64,000 bases of DNA, from contig NZ_FNWH01000006.1 of the NCBI RefSeq assembly GCF_900106585.1, positions 1,178,001-1,242,000 of the forward strand. The letters are read 5' to 3'. Shown here in pieces: positions 1 to 7,883 of this stretch. The stretch's first letter is position 1. Each line of letters opens with the position of its first letter. The position numbers and the translations under genes are program-made. This DNA is from Acidaminococcus timonensis. Its GTDB lineage: Bacteria > Bacillota > Negativicutes > Acidaminococcales > Acidaminococcaceae. Under the pieces are notes generated by a model. The model was not told the DNA's origin. It was given only the letters and a program-made list of their open reading frames with translations, and did not search any database.

Positions 1-1
1 G

Positions 2-38
2 GAGGACCTGGCATTGAAAAATGTCCGGTCCTCTTTTT
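2..38 (+). terminator. Rho-independent terminator at the window edge
   Basis: A GAGGACC...GGTCCTC hairpin with a long, partly mismatched stem is followed directly by six T. It most likely ends a gene to the left of the window and sits only about 35 bases before the decarboxylase beta gene. Confidence 0.75.
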
Positions 39-75
39 TATGGACCTGGCAGAAATCTTTCATGAGGTGATGGAT

Positions 76-1227
76 ATGTCAAACGCAACAACTGTTTTCC
101 GGGAACTGTTCGCCGGCGTCCTGGCCATGGGCGACTGGACCATCTGGGTCATGTTCCTGATCGGCGGCCTGCTGATTTATCTGGGAGTCCGCAAAGGGTA
201 TGAGCCCGTACTGCTGTTTCCCATGGGAATCGGCTGCATCCTGGCCAACATCCCCGGTCATTTTGCCGTGGTGCCCACAGGGGGCGGGGAACCGGGATTC
301 CTTACCGTACTGTACAAAATGGGCATTGCCAATGAGCTGTTCCCGGTACTGATCTTCATCGGCATCGGCGCCATGTGCGACTTTACGCCCCTTCTGCGGA
401 AGCCCTATATGATGCTCTTTGCCGCGGCCGCTCACCTGGGCATTTTTGCAGCCACCCTCTGTGCGGCCCTGGTCGGTTTCCCCTTCAACGAAGCTGCCTC
501 CATTGGCATCATCGGAGCCGCCGACGGCCCCACCACCATCTTTGTGGCCCAGAAATTTGCCACCGAAATGCTGGCCCCGCTGACTGTAACTGCTTTCTGT
601 TACATGTCCCTGGTACCCATCATCCAGCCGCCGGTGGTAAAACTGCTGACCACCCGGGAAGAACGGCTCATCCGGATGCCCTACCAGGAAGAAAAACCTG
701 TTTCCAGGACGGCCCTGTTCCTGTTTCCCCTGATGGTCACCCTGATTGCCGGGATCATCGCTCCCATTTCCGTACCCCTGATCGGGGCCCTGATGTTCGG
801 CAATCTGCTGAAAGTATCCGGCTGTACCGACAGCCTGTCCAACTGTGCCCAAAATGAACTGACCAATCTGGTGACCCTGCTTCTGGGAATCACCGTAGGT
901 GCCACCATGACGGCCGAAAACATCCTGACCCTGCAGGTATTGAAGATCCTGTGCCTGGGTGCGGTGGCCTTCATATTCGATACGGTGGGCGGCCTGCTGT
1001 TCGCCAAACTGGCCAACCTGTTCCTGAAACAGAAAATCAATCCCATGATCGGAGCCTGCGGCATTTCCGCCTTCCCCATCAGCGGGCGGGTGATCAGCCG
1101 GATGGCCCTGCAGGAAGATCCCACCAACTTCATCCTGCAGCCGGCCATCGGTGTGAACGTGGCCGGGCAGGTGGCCAGTGTGGTGGCCGGGGGACTGGTC
1201 ATGGCCCTGATCCCGGTGCTTATGTAA
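76..1227 (+). CDS. Na+-translocating decarboxylase beta subunit (GcdB/OadB/MmdB family)
   Basis: Integral membrane subunit that couples decarboxylation of a carboxybiotin carrier to Na+ export. About 383 residues with many hydrophobic segments. The family signature GAADGPTTIFVAQ lies near residue 146 and SAFPISGRVISRM near residue 330, both in the membrane-embedded Na+ path of the family. An in-frame ATG at 40 lies on the tail of the upstream terminator; the GAGGTG at 64-69 favours ATG 76 (or 70). A 40-residue gamma-type subunit follows 16 bases later. In an Acidaminococcus-like host the likely substrate is glutaconyl-CoA, but the family also serves oxaloacetate and methylmalonyl-CoA, and the alpha and biotin subunits are not in the window. 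Confidence 0.9.
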   Translation: MSNATTVFRELFAGVLAMGDWTIWVMFLIGGLLIYLGVRKGYEPVLLFPMGIGCILANIPGHFAVVPTGGGEPGFLTVLYKMGIANELFPVLIFIGIGAMCDFTPLLRKPYMMLFAAAAHLGIFAATLCAALVGFPFNEAASIGIIGAADGPTTIFVAQKFATEMLAPLTVTAFCYMSLVPIIQPPVVKLLTTREERLIRMPYQEEKPVSRTALFLFPLMVTLIAGIIAPISVPLIGALMFGNLLKVSGCTDSLSNCAQNELTNLVTLLLGITVGATMTAENILTLQVLKILCLGAVAFIFDTVGGLLFAKLANLFLKQKINPMIGACGISAFPISGRVISRMALQEDPTNFILQPAIGVNVAGQVASVVAGGLVMALIPVLM

Positions 1228-1243
1228 GGGAGGTGCTGGAACG

Positions 1244-1366
1244 ATGGATGCAATCACATCATCCCTGGAACTGCTCGTCATCGCCTATCCTCTGGTGTTC
1301 GTGGTCATGGCCCTGTTTGCAGCCCTGACCTACGGACTGACAAAGCTGTTTCCGGCGAAAGAATAA
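1244..1366 (+). CDS. Small decarboxylase gamma-type subunit (OadG/GcdD-like), 40 aa
   Basis: A 40-residue protein with one N-terminal membrane helix (roughly residues 8-30, LLVIAYPLVFVVMALFAAL) and a short charged tail ending FPAKE. GGGAGGT at 1228-1234 precedes the ATG by 9 bases. Position straight after the beta subunit, size and topology match the gamma/delta anchoring subunits of Na+-pump decarboxylases, which hold the carboxyltransferase subunit on the membrane. Primary sequence is too short for a firm family call; assignment rests on context. Confidence 0.7.
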   Translation: MDAITSSLELLVIAYPLVFVVMALFAALTYGLTKLFPAKE

Positions 1367-1367
1367 C

Positions 1368-1433
1368 AAAAGGGGATGTGAAAAAATGCTTTTTCACACC
1401 CCGTCACTGGTTACTAGTCTCCAGTCACTAGCC
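1368..1433. repeat. Dispersed repeat family A, partial copy
   Basis: Contains the GTGAAAAA-ATGC-TTTTTCAC hairpin followed by degenerate tandem CACTAGT heptamers ending CACTAGCC. The second hairpin of the full unit is absent. Lies in the tail-to-tail gap between the decarboxylase genes and the nitroreductase. Confidence 0.8.
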
Positions 1434-1440
1434 AAATGAT

Positions 1441-1472
1441 AAAAATCGCTCCCTCAAAAGGAGCGATTTTTT
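1441..1472. terminator. Bidirectional terminator
   Basis: An 11-bp stem AAAATCGCTCC/GGAGCGATTTT with a CTCAAAA loop and T-runs on both sides. It serves the nitroreductase on the minus strand and probably the decarboxylase genes on the plus strand. Confidence 0.8.
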
Positions 1473-1479
1473 ATTATTT

Positions 1480-2082
1480 TTATTTTCTCACCCATACCCG
1501 CTCTCCGGCAGGCAGCTTTTCAATGGGTTTGGGATCTGCCACCGCTTCGCCAAAAGGCATCTGCGCCACCAGGACCCAGCTGTCCGGCACCTGGAATTCC
1601 TTTTTGATGGCATCATCGATAATGGGGTTGTAATGCTGGATATTCACGCCCAGTCCCAGATCCGTCAGGGCCGTCCACAGGGCAAACTGCAGCATCCCAT
1701 TCCCCTGGCTGGCCCAGATGGGGAAGTTGTCCGCATAGCCCGGGAACTGTTCCTGCAGCTTCTTCACCGTAGCCATCTCTTCGAAGTACAGCAGGGTCCC
1801 GTAGGCAGCGGCAAAGCCCTTCACCTTGGCTTCCGTGGGAGCGAATTTGTCTGCCGGTACAATTTTCCGCAGGGTCTCCATCACAATGTTCCACACGGCA
1901 TCATGCTTGCTGCCCAGGGCGATGATCACCCGGCCGCTCTGCATGTTAAAGGCCGAAGGGACCTCCCGTGTCACCTTCTCCACCGTTTCCACGATTTCCT
2001 TTTCCGTGACCGGGATATTCTTTCCCAGGGCATAATTGGTGCGCCGATGGGCCACCGCTTCATAAAAATTCCGTTCACGCAT
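1480..2082 (-). CDS. Nitroreductase family protein
   Basis: A 200-residue FMN-dependent oxidoreductase of the nitroreductase fold. The N-terminal HRRTNYALGK motif corresponds to the RRS/TxR FMN-phosphate segment of the family, and the QGNGMLQFALWTALTDLGLGVNIQHYNP region is the helix at the dimer interface typical of the HBN1/Frm2-like subgroup. Physiological substrate unknown. The start is set at the fourth codon of the longest frame because GGAG sits directly against the first ATG but about 9 bases from this one. It stands alone with its own terminator. Confidence 0.8.
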   Translation of the reverse strand: MRERNFYEAVAHRRTNYALGKNIPVTEKEIVETVEKVTREVPSAFNMQSGRVIIALGSKHDAVWNIVMETLRKIVPADKFAPTEAKVKGFAAAYGTLLYFEEMATVKKLQEQFPGYADNFPIWASQGNGMLQFALWTALTDLGLGVNIQHYNPIIDDAIKKEFQVPDSWVLVAQMPFGEAVADPKPIEKLPAGERVWVRK

Positions 2083-2159
2083 TTCTTCCATCTCCTATCA
2101 ACTGTTTTCATTGAAGTTACATTTAATTGGCTATAGTATAACACGGAAGTAGGGAAAAG

Positions 2160-2193
2160 AAAAGAGGGATTGCGCCGGCAATCCCTCTTTTTG
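2160..2193 (-). terminator. Terminator of the pth-galU transcript
   Basis: AGAGGGATTGC/GCAATCCCTCT hairpin with a T-rich tail on the minus strand. A family B repeat lies between galU and this terminator, so the repeat would be transcribed in the galU 3' untranslated region. Confidence 0.7.
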
Positions 2194-2195
2194 AT

Positions 2196-2313
2196 TTGTG
2201 TCCCCCTGAAAGGGGGAAAGGACCCGCTTGCGGGCAGGGGGTCTCACATCGGGTGTGTGACCCATCCACCAGCCATTCGGCTGGTTCCCCTTCCCTTTCA
2301 GGGAAGGACAAAG
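2196..2313. repeat. Dispersed repeat family B, copy 1
   Basis: About 118 bases with near-palindromic ends (TGTCCCCCTGAAAGGGGGA at one end, CCCTTTCAGGGAAGGACA at the other) and internal hairpins ACCCGCTTGCGGGC and AGCCATTCGGCT. A second copy lies in inverse orientation at 31942-32065. No coding capacity is evident. Confidence 0.75.
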
Positions 2314-2315
2314 AT

Positions 2316-3194
2316 TTACAGGGTTTTCGTCAGTTCTTTCAAATATTCCTTGAACGCCGGTCCCAGGTCCTTGCGGCGCAGGGCGAATTCCACCGTGGCC
2401 TTCAGATAGCCCAGCTTGTCCCCTGTATCATAGCGCTTGCCGGTAAAATTGTAGGCATAGACGCTTTCATTATGAGCCATCACCCGCAGGGCGTCGGTGA
2501 GCTGGATCTCTCCTCCCTTGCCCGGTTTGGTTTCGTCCAGGATATCGAACACATCCGGTGTAATCACATAGCGGCCCAGGGCAGCGAACCGGCTGGGAGC
2601 CTCTTCCACGCTGGGTTTCTCCACCATATCCTTTACCTTCAGCAGGTTATGGTCTTCTGTTTCCGCGCCATCGATGATTCCGTAGGCAGACACCTGCTCC
2701 GGCCGTACCACCTGACAGCCGATGATGGTGCCGCCGGTCTTGTCATACTGGTCAATGAGCTGCTTCAGGGCCGGTTCCCCGTTCCCGTTATACACCACGT
2801 CGTCGCCCAGGATCACACCGAAGGGTTCCCCGTCGATGAAATCTTTGGCACACAGGATGGCGTCCCCCAGTCCTCGCTGGTATTTCTGGCGCACATAGTG
2901 GATTTTGATGTCGGAAATCTTCCGGATCTGCTTCAGCAGTTCGATTTTACCCGTTTCGTACAGGTGTTCCTCCAGTTCCGGGGAAGAGTCGAAATGATCC
3001 TCGATGGCCCGCTTGGCATGGCCGGAAATGATCAGGATCTGTTCAATGCCGCTTTCCAGGATTTCTTCCACAATGTACTGGATGGTGGGTTTATCCACAA
3101 TGGGCAGCATCTCTTTCGGCATGGCCTTGGTTTCCGGCAGGAACCGGGTGCCGAACCCGGCGGCGGGGATGACGGCTTTACGGACTTTCATCAT
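2316..3194 (-). CDS. galU: UTP--glucose-1-phosphate uridylyltransferase
   Basis: Makes UDP-glucose from UTP and glucose-1-phosphate for cell envelope polysaccharides. 292 residues, the family's usual size. The N-terminal nucleotide-binding signature PAAGFGTRFLPETKAMPKEM is clear, followed by the DKPTIQYIVEE sugar-phosphate segment and a GDDVV motif around residue 130. The ATG overlaps the pth stop (ATGA), suggesting translational coupling, with AAGGAG eight bases upstream inside pth. A second ATG follows at once, so the start may be one codon later. Confidence 0.96.
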   Translation of the reverse strand: MMKVRKAVIPAAGFGTRFLPETKAMPKEMLPIVDKPTIQYIVEEILESGIEQILIISGHAKRAIEDHFDSSPELEEHLYETGKIELLKQIRKISDIKIHYVRQKYQRGLGDAILCAKDFIDGEPFGVILGDDVVYNGNGEPALKQLIDQYDKTGGTIIGCQVVRPEQVSAYGIIDGAETEDHNLLKVKDMVEKPSVEEAPSRFAALGRYVITPDVFDILDETKPGKGGEIQLTDALRVMAHNESVYAYNFTGKRYDTGDKLGYLKATVEFALRRKDLGPAFKEYLKELTKTL

Positions 3195-3817
3195 TGTGCG
3201 TTCTCCTTTTCTTCCGGCTTCACGTCCGGCACAGGTTTCTTTTTGGGAGCTTTCATATTGAAGTTCTCCATCATTTCACTGAGGGAAGCTCCTTTCAGCC
3301 AGGCTTCCACGGCATCCGCCGCTTTGGCCAGTACGTGATTGATGGTTTCCCTGTCCTTTCCCCGAAAGGGATGGAGCACATGGCTGATCACGGCCTGCTC
3401 CTCATGGACCGGATGCCCAATGCCCACCTTAATGCGGGGATAGTCCTGGCTGCCCAGAGCCCGTTCGATGGATTTCAGACCATTGTGGCCCCCGGAGGAC
3501 CCTTTGCGGCGAATCCGCAGCGTACCCACCGGCAGATCCATATCGTCCTGGATCACCAGCACCTCTTCCGGCGGGATGTGGTAGAAATTGGCAAAATCCG
3601 CCACTGCCACCCCGCTGTTGTTCATGTAGGTGGTGGGTTTGATGAGATAACATTTCTCCGGCATCCGTTTTTCCAGGTAGGTGGCATTGTCAGCCTTGCG
3701 CCAGCCGCTTTCCTCACCCCAGCGGCTGGCCAGGATGTCCGCCACCATGAATCCGATGTTGTGCCGGGTACCGGCATATTCCTTTCCAATGTTGCCCAGG
3801 GCAACGACTAATTTCAT
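3191..3817 (-). CDS. pth: Peptidyl-tRNA hydrolase
   Basis: Releases peptides from peptidyl-tRNAs that drop off the ribosome. 208 residues. Conserved GNIGKEYAGTRHNIGF contains the catalytic His and the Asn that positions it; the IQDDMDLPVG and GGHNGLKS motifs are also intact. The C-terminus is a longer Lys/Glu/Pro-rich tail than in E. coli. Start ATG 3817 is preceded by GGAGAG about 10 bases away. A TTG six codons upstream overlaps that site and is unlikely. Followed directly by galU. Confidence 0.95.
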   Translation of the reverse strand: MKLVVALGNIGKEYAGTRHNIGFMVADILASRWGEESGWRKADNATYLEKRMPEKCYLIKPTTYMNNSGVAVADFANFYHIPPEEVLVIQDDMDLPVGTLRIRRKGSSGGHNGLKSIERALGSQDYPRIKVGIGHPVHEEQAVISHVLHPFRGKDRETINHVLAKAADAVEAWLKGASLSEMMENFNMKAPKKKPVPDVKPEEKENAQ

Positions 3818-3839
3818 GGCTGTAAAACTCTCCAATCTG

Positions 3840-3866
3840 TCAGTGGTTAGTGATTGGTGGCTGGTG
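3840..3866. repeat. Degenerate CACTAGT-type heptamer tract
   Basis: A run of imperfect GGTTAGTGATTGGTGGCTGG heptamers resembling the tandem part of repeat family A in reverse orientation. No flanking hairpins of the full unit are recognisable. Confidence 0.4.
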
Positions 3867-3885
3867 CCTCTGGCAGACCTGGGAA

Positions 3886-3970
3886 CGGACGTCCCTTATG
3901 GGCCGTCCCTACAAAAACAACGTATGATACATGAAATGCGTAGGGGCTGCCCATGAGGGGAGCCCGTCCG
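3886..3970. repeat. Imperfect inverted repeat (MITE-like), single copy
   Basis: The left arm beginning CGGACGTCCC and containing GTCCCTAC pairs imperfectly with a right arm containing GTAGGGGC and ending GCCCGTCCG, around a central AT-rich spacer. It lies in the prs-pth gap. Mobility is not shown; no transposase is nearby. Confidence 0.5.
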
Positions 3971-4004
3971 TGGTCTCCCGGAGGGAATCCAGCCATTGCC
4001 AAAT

Positions 4005-4030
4005 AAGGGGCTGTCACAGGACAGCCCCTT
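4005..4030 (-). terminator. Terminator-like hairpin downstream of prs
   Basis: A perfect 11-bp stem AAGGGGCTGTC/GACAGCCCCTT just after the prs stop codon. The minus-strand tail is ATTTGG, so the T-run is short and termination may be partial. Confidence 0.6.
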
Positions 4031-4044
4031 ACACCATGTGTACT

Positions 4045-5010
4045 TTAGATTTCGAACAGTTGGCTGATGGACAGCTGGTTGTAAATCCGCAGGATGGTTT
4101 CTGCCAGGATCGGAGCCACAGACAGCTGGGTGATCTTCGGATGCTTTTTGTTGGGCGGCAGAGGAATCGTATTGGTCACGATCAGTTCCTTGATTTCGGA
4201 TTGTGCAATACGGCTCAGAGCCGGATCCGTCAGGATCGGGTGGGTTACGCAGGCGTAGATGTCTTTGGCACCGAATTTCTTCAGCGCCTTGGCGCCTTCA
4301 CACAGAGAACCGGCGGTATCTACGATATCGTCCACCATGATGCAGATTTTACCTTCCACGTTACCGATCAGGTTCATGACTTCTGCCACGCCAGGTTCAG
4401 GCCGTCTCTTGTCGATGATGGCCAGTCCGCATTCCAGACGGTTGGCAATGTTCCGGGCACGGCTTACACCGCCCAGATCCGGAGAAATGACCACCATGTC
4501 TTCCGGAGCGAAGCCTTTTTCTTTTACATAGTCGGCCAGGATCGGGCCGCCGGGCATATGATCCACAGGGATATCAAAGAAGCCCTGGATCTGGGCCGCA
4601 TGAAGATCCACGGTTACCAGACGGGTAATGCCAGAAACGGTCATCAGATCTGCCATCAGTTTGGCAGTGATGGGTTCACGGCCGCGGGCTTTTCTGTCCT
4701 GCCGGGCATAGCCATAGAAAGGAACTACCGCCGTGATATGACGTGCGCTGGCTCTCTTGAAAGCATCGCACATGATCAGCAGTTCCATGACGTTATCGTT
4801 GACTGCCGGTCCGCAGGTCGGTTGGATGACAAATACATCCTTGCCACGGACACTTTCATTGATCATGACTTGTACTTCACCGTTGTTGAAGCGGTTAATG
4901 ACCGCATCCCCTACCGTGGTACCCAGATAGGCAGCGATTTCCCGTGCCAGATCAGGATTGGCGTTACCGGAGAAAATAGCCATGTCTTCGCCTGTTTTAT
5001 CACCCAACAT
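4045..5010 (-). CDS. prs: Ribose-phosphate pyrophosphokinase
   Basis: Makes PRPP from ribose-5-phosphate and ATP for purine, pyrimidine, His and NAD synthesis. 321 residues. Visible are RFNNGEVQV, the flexible loop region YARQDRKARGREPITAKL, the catalytic VDLHAAQIQGFFD segment and the PRPP-binding VDDIVDTAGSLCEGA motif. GTGGGGGTA lies about 10 bases before the ATG. It has its own strong promoter. In many Firmicutes prs directly follows glmU; here three unrelated genes separate them. Confidence 0.96.
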   Translation of the reverse strand: MLGDKTGEDMAIFSGNANPDLAREIAAYLGTTVGDAVINRFNNGEVQVMINESVRGKDVFVIQPTCGPAVNDNVMELLIMCDAFKRASARHITAVVPFYGYARQDRKARGREPITAKLMADLMTVSGITRLVTVDLHAAQIQGFFDIPVDHMPGGPILADYVKEKGFAPEDMVVISPDLGGVSRARNIANRLECGLAIIDKRRPEPGVAEVMNLIGNVEGKICIMVDDIVDTAGSLCEGAKALKKFGAKDIYACVTHPILTDPALSRIAQSEIKELIVTNTIPLPPNKKHPKITQLSVAPILAETILRIYNQLSISQLFEI

Positions 5011-5052
5011 ACAATTAATACCCCCACTGCTTATAATTTAAATCTATTAAAA

Positions 5053-5081
5053 AGTATACAACTCATTGCCCTGTATGGCAA
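5053..5081 (-). promoter_or_regulatory. Promoter of prs
   Basis: On the minus strand, TTGCCA and TATACT are separated by exactly 17 bases. The -10 lies about 45 bases before the prs ATG. Confidence 0.7.
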
Positions 5082-5180
5082 GGAGTTATTTTTCACACTC
5101 CATCGTCTGCAAAAAATTCCACCGGCATTTCCTGCCTGTTCCAGGACTTCCTTCTGCACGCTTCTCGTTTCCCTGTCTTG

Positions 5181-6137
5181 CTAGGATACCAGCAGCATGA
5201 CCAGCGGCACCACCACCACAAACAGCAGCGTGCCAATGGTGACCAGGTTGGCAGCGTAAACCACGTCACCCTTGCCCTGTTCGGCCAGGATTGGCAGCAC
5301 AGCCAGGGTGGGCACAGCACTCTGCACGATAAAAGTCTGGCTGGCGATCACCGGCTGGGCCGATCCCAAAAGAGCCGCAAGGCCGAATATCCCAGCCGTC
5401 AGTACCGGGCTCAGGACGAATTTACCGACCATGGCAACAAGGGTATCCCTGTCGAAGCGGATGCTGGAAAGTCCGGCCACCGAAAGACTGATGCCAATAT
5501 AGATCAGTGACAATCCTGTCACCATATTGCCCAGATAGTTCAATGTGGCGAACAGAGGCTTCGGAACCTGGATGCCCAGTAAAAGGACCAGGAAAGCCGC
5601 CACACCTCCCACCAGCGGTGCCTGCAGAAGCCGTTTCGGCTGGAAGCAGGAGCCTCCCACAGCATCCGAGGAAGAACTGGAGTCATTGACCACCAGCGTG
5701 GCACCAATGGTCCAGATGGAAAACAGACTCAGCACATAAAAAACAAGAAAATAGGAGATGGCTTTATCGCCAAACAGCGCTGCATTCAAGGGCATACCGA
5801 TGAAGAGGCTGTTTGTATTGACGATGCCGTTGATGAAACTGCCCCGGCGTCCCCGGGGAATCCGGCAAACTTTCACAAGAAGGACACTGATCGCATACAA
5901 GACAACCAGCACCCCGGCGCCCAGGAGCAGCGGCTCCTTCAGTGTTCCCAACCGGGAAAGGTCCAGGGTTTTCAACACAGAAACGAAAATGGACGACGGC
6001 AGGGCGATATTCATCACCAGAAAGGCAAGATTAGCATTTAAGCCATCGTTGATGAATTTTTTCTCCCGCAGGAAATATCCCAGCGCCATCAGGAAAATAA
6101 TGGGCAGGATATCTTCAATGATTTCCAAGAGCAGCAT
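5181..6137 (-). CDS. AEC family transporter (auxin efflux carrier/malate permease type)
   Basis: A 318-residue membrane protein with about ten hydrophobic helices in two halves, as in the AEC family of organic-anion carriers. LFLREKKFIND-like residues near 22-32 and the GIVNTNSLFIGMPL segment near residue 105 are typical of the family. A Ser-rich loop (near residue 150) separates the halves. GAGGTGAGG precedes the ATG. Substrate is not decidable from sequence; malate or another small carboxylate is plausible in a fermenter of organic acids. Confidence 0.8.
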   Translation of the reverse strand: MLLLEIIEDILPIIFLMALGYFLREKKFINDGLNANLAFLVMNIALPSSIFVSVLKTLDLSRLGTLKEPLLLGAGVLVVLYAISVLLVKVCRIPRGRRGSFINGIVNTNSLFIGMPLNAALFGDKAISYFLVFYVLSLFSIWTIGATLVVNDSSSSSDAVGGSCFQPKRLLQAPLVGGVAAFLVLLLGIQVPKPLFATLNYLGNMVTGLSLIYIGISLSVAGLSSIRFDRDTLVAMVGKFVLSPVLTAGIFGLAALLGSAQPVIASQTFIVQSAVPTLAVLPILAEQGKGDVVYAANLVTIGTLLFVVVVPLVMLLVS

Positions 6138-6212
6138 TTCCTCACCTCAACTCGTTATCCTTTCCCCTCAGCTGCCTTTCAGGGAAATATCCTTCAGGAC
6201 CTGTATCATGGA

Positions 6213-7025
6213 TCATTCCAGCAGCATGATCCGGTCTACATCCGCCATGATCACGCCTGTGGTTCCGTTGAATCGATCCAGGATCTTCCGCATTTCCCGG
6301 GAATCCTGCACCGGTTTATCCAGTTTGAGGGCAGCCATGCTCAGCATGGGCATGTAATACTGCACCCTGCAGTCCATTTTTTTGGCCAGTTTTTCCACGT
6401 CTTTCCGGGTCATCCCCCAATCAAGGTGCAGCAGCACCATTTGGTCGGAATAGGCTTCACCCGTAAAACCATTGCGGATCAAATGCCCTTCATGGGTTTC
6501 CTGAAAAGGATTTCCCTGGACAGACTCCGGAGATTTCCGAGCAGAGGCTTCCTTGCTGGCGGCTGCACCCGGACGGGTGAAGCGGACACTGGTGATCTGC
6601 TTCTCCTGATTGATGGTGACATGGGCTTCCAGTTCCTCTGCTCCGGCTGCCTTGTCCTGTCTGATCCGGAATATGGCATCCCCTGCCTTCAGGGCCGTGA
6701 AATGCAGCCTGGTTACGGACAGCTTTGTCTGTTCCCCGGTGCCCTGGGTTACAGTCCGGTCATCCAGTCTCAGCAGGGCCGGATCCAGGTTCTCCACAAC
6801 CCATCCCATATTCCCCTCTGCGTTCCCTTTCAGGTTCAGCGTCAGGGTATCATCCTGTACGGCCAGGTCATAGCCGGAATAGACTTCCTTTGATGGAGTG
6901 CCGTCTGCCCGGTACTGGACGCTGGCTGCCTGCGTAAGGGATCCTTCTGCTCCCGTTACAGCCGGCAGCCCCAGGGCCAGCAGCGGCAAAATTACCATGA
7001 TGGTTTTCCAATTCAATTGATGCAT
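6213..7025 (-). CDS. Secreted protein with chagasin-like and subtilase-propeptide-like domains (putative dual protease inhibitor)
   Basis: About 270 residues. A signal peptide spans roughly residues 1-26 (hydrophobic MVILPLLALGLPAVTG, then A-E). Residues about 45-140 show the spacing of chagasin/I42 inhibitors: a G..GNMGWVVEN segment, a GTGEQ turn, then FTALKAGDAIFRIR. Residues about 185-270 resemble S8 propeptide/I9 modules: YSDQMVLLHLDWGMTR...VEKLAKKMDCRV...ALKLD...ILDRFNGTTGVIMADVDR. Both calls are by eye and tentative; no catalytic protease domain is present. The start is the ATG 10 bases after AGGAGG; a GTG three codons earlier is too close to it. Confidence 0.55.
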   Translation of the reverse strand: MHQLNWKTIMVILPLLALGLPAVTGAEGSLTQAASVQYRADGTPSKEVYSGYDLAVQDDTLTLNLKGNAEGNMGWVVENLDPALLRLDDRTVTQGTGEQTKLSVTRLHFTALKAGDAIFRIRQDKAAGAEELEAHVTINQEKQITSVRFTRPGAAASKEASARKSPESVQGNPFQETHEGHLIRNGFTGEAYSDQMVLLHLDWGMTRKDVEKLAKKMDCRVQYYMPMLSMAALKLDKPVQDSREMRKILDRFNGTTGVIMADVDRIMLLE

Positions 7026-7092
7026 TTCTGTCACGCCTCCTGTTTTCCATCTTACTTCTTTTTGGCAGTGAAGTAAATGTCAGGAAAATTCC

Positions 7093-7121
7093 TTTTCTCG
7101 TTCTCCCCCATAGGCTATAAT
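7093..7121 (+). promoter_or_regulatory. Probable promoter of the FMN reductase gene
   Basis: A perfect TATAAT at 7116-7121 with a weak TTTTCT-like -35 about 17 bases upstream. Transcription would start about 85 bases before the gene. Confidence 0.45.
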
Positions 7122-7214
7122 AGATGGACAGCCCCTCATAGGATCCAATTCCATGAGAAATACCCTCTCCGGGTCAGTGTCCCAGGGAGATGGCACAAGG
7201 AGGAAACTGCCTGC

Positions 7215-7757
7215 ATGAAACAAATTATGGTGTTAAACGGATCTTTTCGTCCCCACGGGTTCACCGATTCCCTGATCCGGTCTTTTACAGCCGGAGCGGA
7301 ATCCAGAGGCCATAAAGTTACGTTCTTCCAGTTGCGGGACATGAAGATCCATCCCTGCCTGGGATGCCTTCACGGAGGCCAGAATACGCTCCGGCCCTGT
7401 ACCCAGTCCGACGATATGGATCTGATTTACCATACCTACCGGAAGTCCCAGGTCATCGTTTTTGCTACACCGCTGTTTTTCTGGTCATACAGCGGCCTGC
7501 TGAAAATTGCCATGGACCGTCTCTGGGCATTGGCAGAGGGAGAAAAGGATGAGTTGCACGGAAACCAGAAAACCGGTGTCCTTCTGATGGCTGCAGGCGG
7601 TGCCCATCCGGAACCGCTCCTCACCCATTTCGACTATCTGATGAAACGCATGGAATGGACCAATGCAGGGAACGTTGTATTGAAACACACGGACGATCTG
7701 GATATGGACCACATCCCTCCCAATCCGGACGCCTTCCAGTTGGGGGCTTCCCTGTAA
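7215..7757 (+). CDS. NAD(P)H-dependent FMN reductase/flavodoxin-like oxidoreductase
   Basis: 180 residues with the flavodoxin-like fold of the iron-sulfur flavoprotein/NADPH-FMN-reductase group. The N-terminal strand IMVLNGSFRPHGFTDSLI holds the FMN-phosphate loop, and ATPLFFWSYSGLLKIAMDRLWAL is the second flavin loop. A CLGCLHGG...C segment resembles the compact Cys motif of iron-sulfur flavoproteins but is incomplete. Start chosen at ATG 7215 after AAGGAGG. Single-gene transcript with its own promoter and terminator. Redox partner unknown. Confidence 0.8.
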   Translation: MKQIMVLNGSFRPHGFTDSLIRSFTAGAESRGHKVTFFQLRDMKIHPCLGCLHGGQNTLRPCTQSDDMDLIYHTYRKSQVIVFATPLFFWSYSGLLKIAMDRLWALAEGEKDELHGNQKTGVLLMAAGGAHPEPLLTHFDYLMKRMEWTNAGNVVLKHTDDLDMDHIPPNPDAFQLGASL

Positions 7758-7823
7758 AGGGAACGCAGTGGCTTTCCTGCGCCAGACGCTGCCGGGAGCC
7801 ACCTGCCTGATGATTATGAAACA

Positions 7824-7864
7824 AGCCCATAGGGACAGCCGATCCGGCTGCACCCTATGGGCTC
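7824..7864. terminator. Bidirectional terminator between the FMN reductase and glmU
   Basis: A long hairpin AAGCCCATAGGG...CCCTATGGGCT with an inner CAGCCG/CGGCTG stem. It ends both converging transcripts, with T-rich tails on each side. Confidence 0.7.
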
Positions 7865-7883
7865 CTGTTTTATCTGCTTCTTT

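Noticed and set aside
40-75. Start of the decarboxylase beta gene at ATG 40
   Set aside because: This ATG lies on the T-run of the preceding terminator with no ribosome site; GAGGTG at 64-69 points to ATG 76 or 70.
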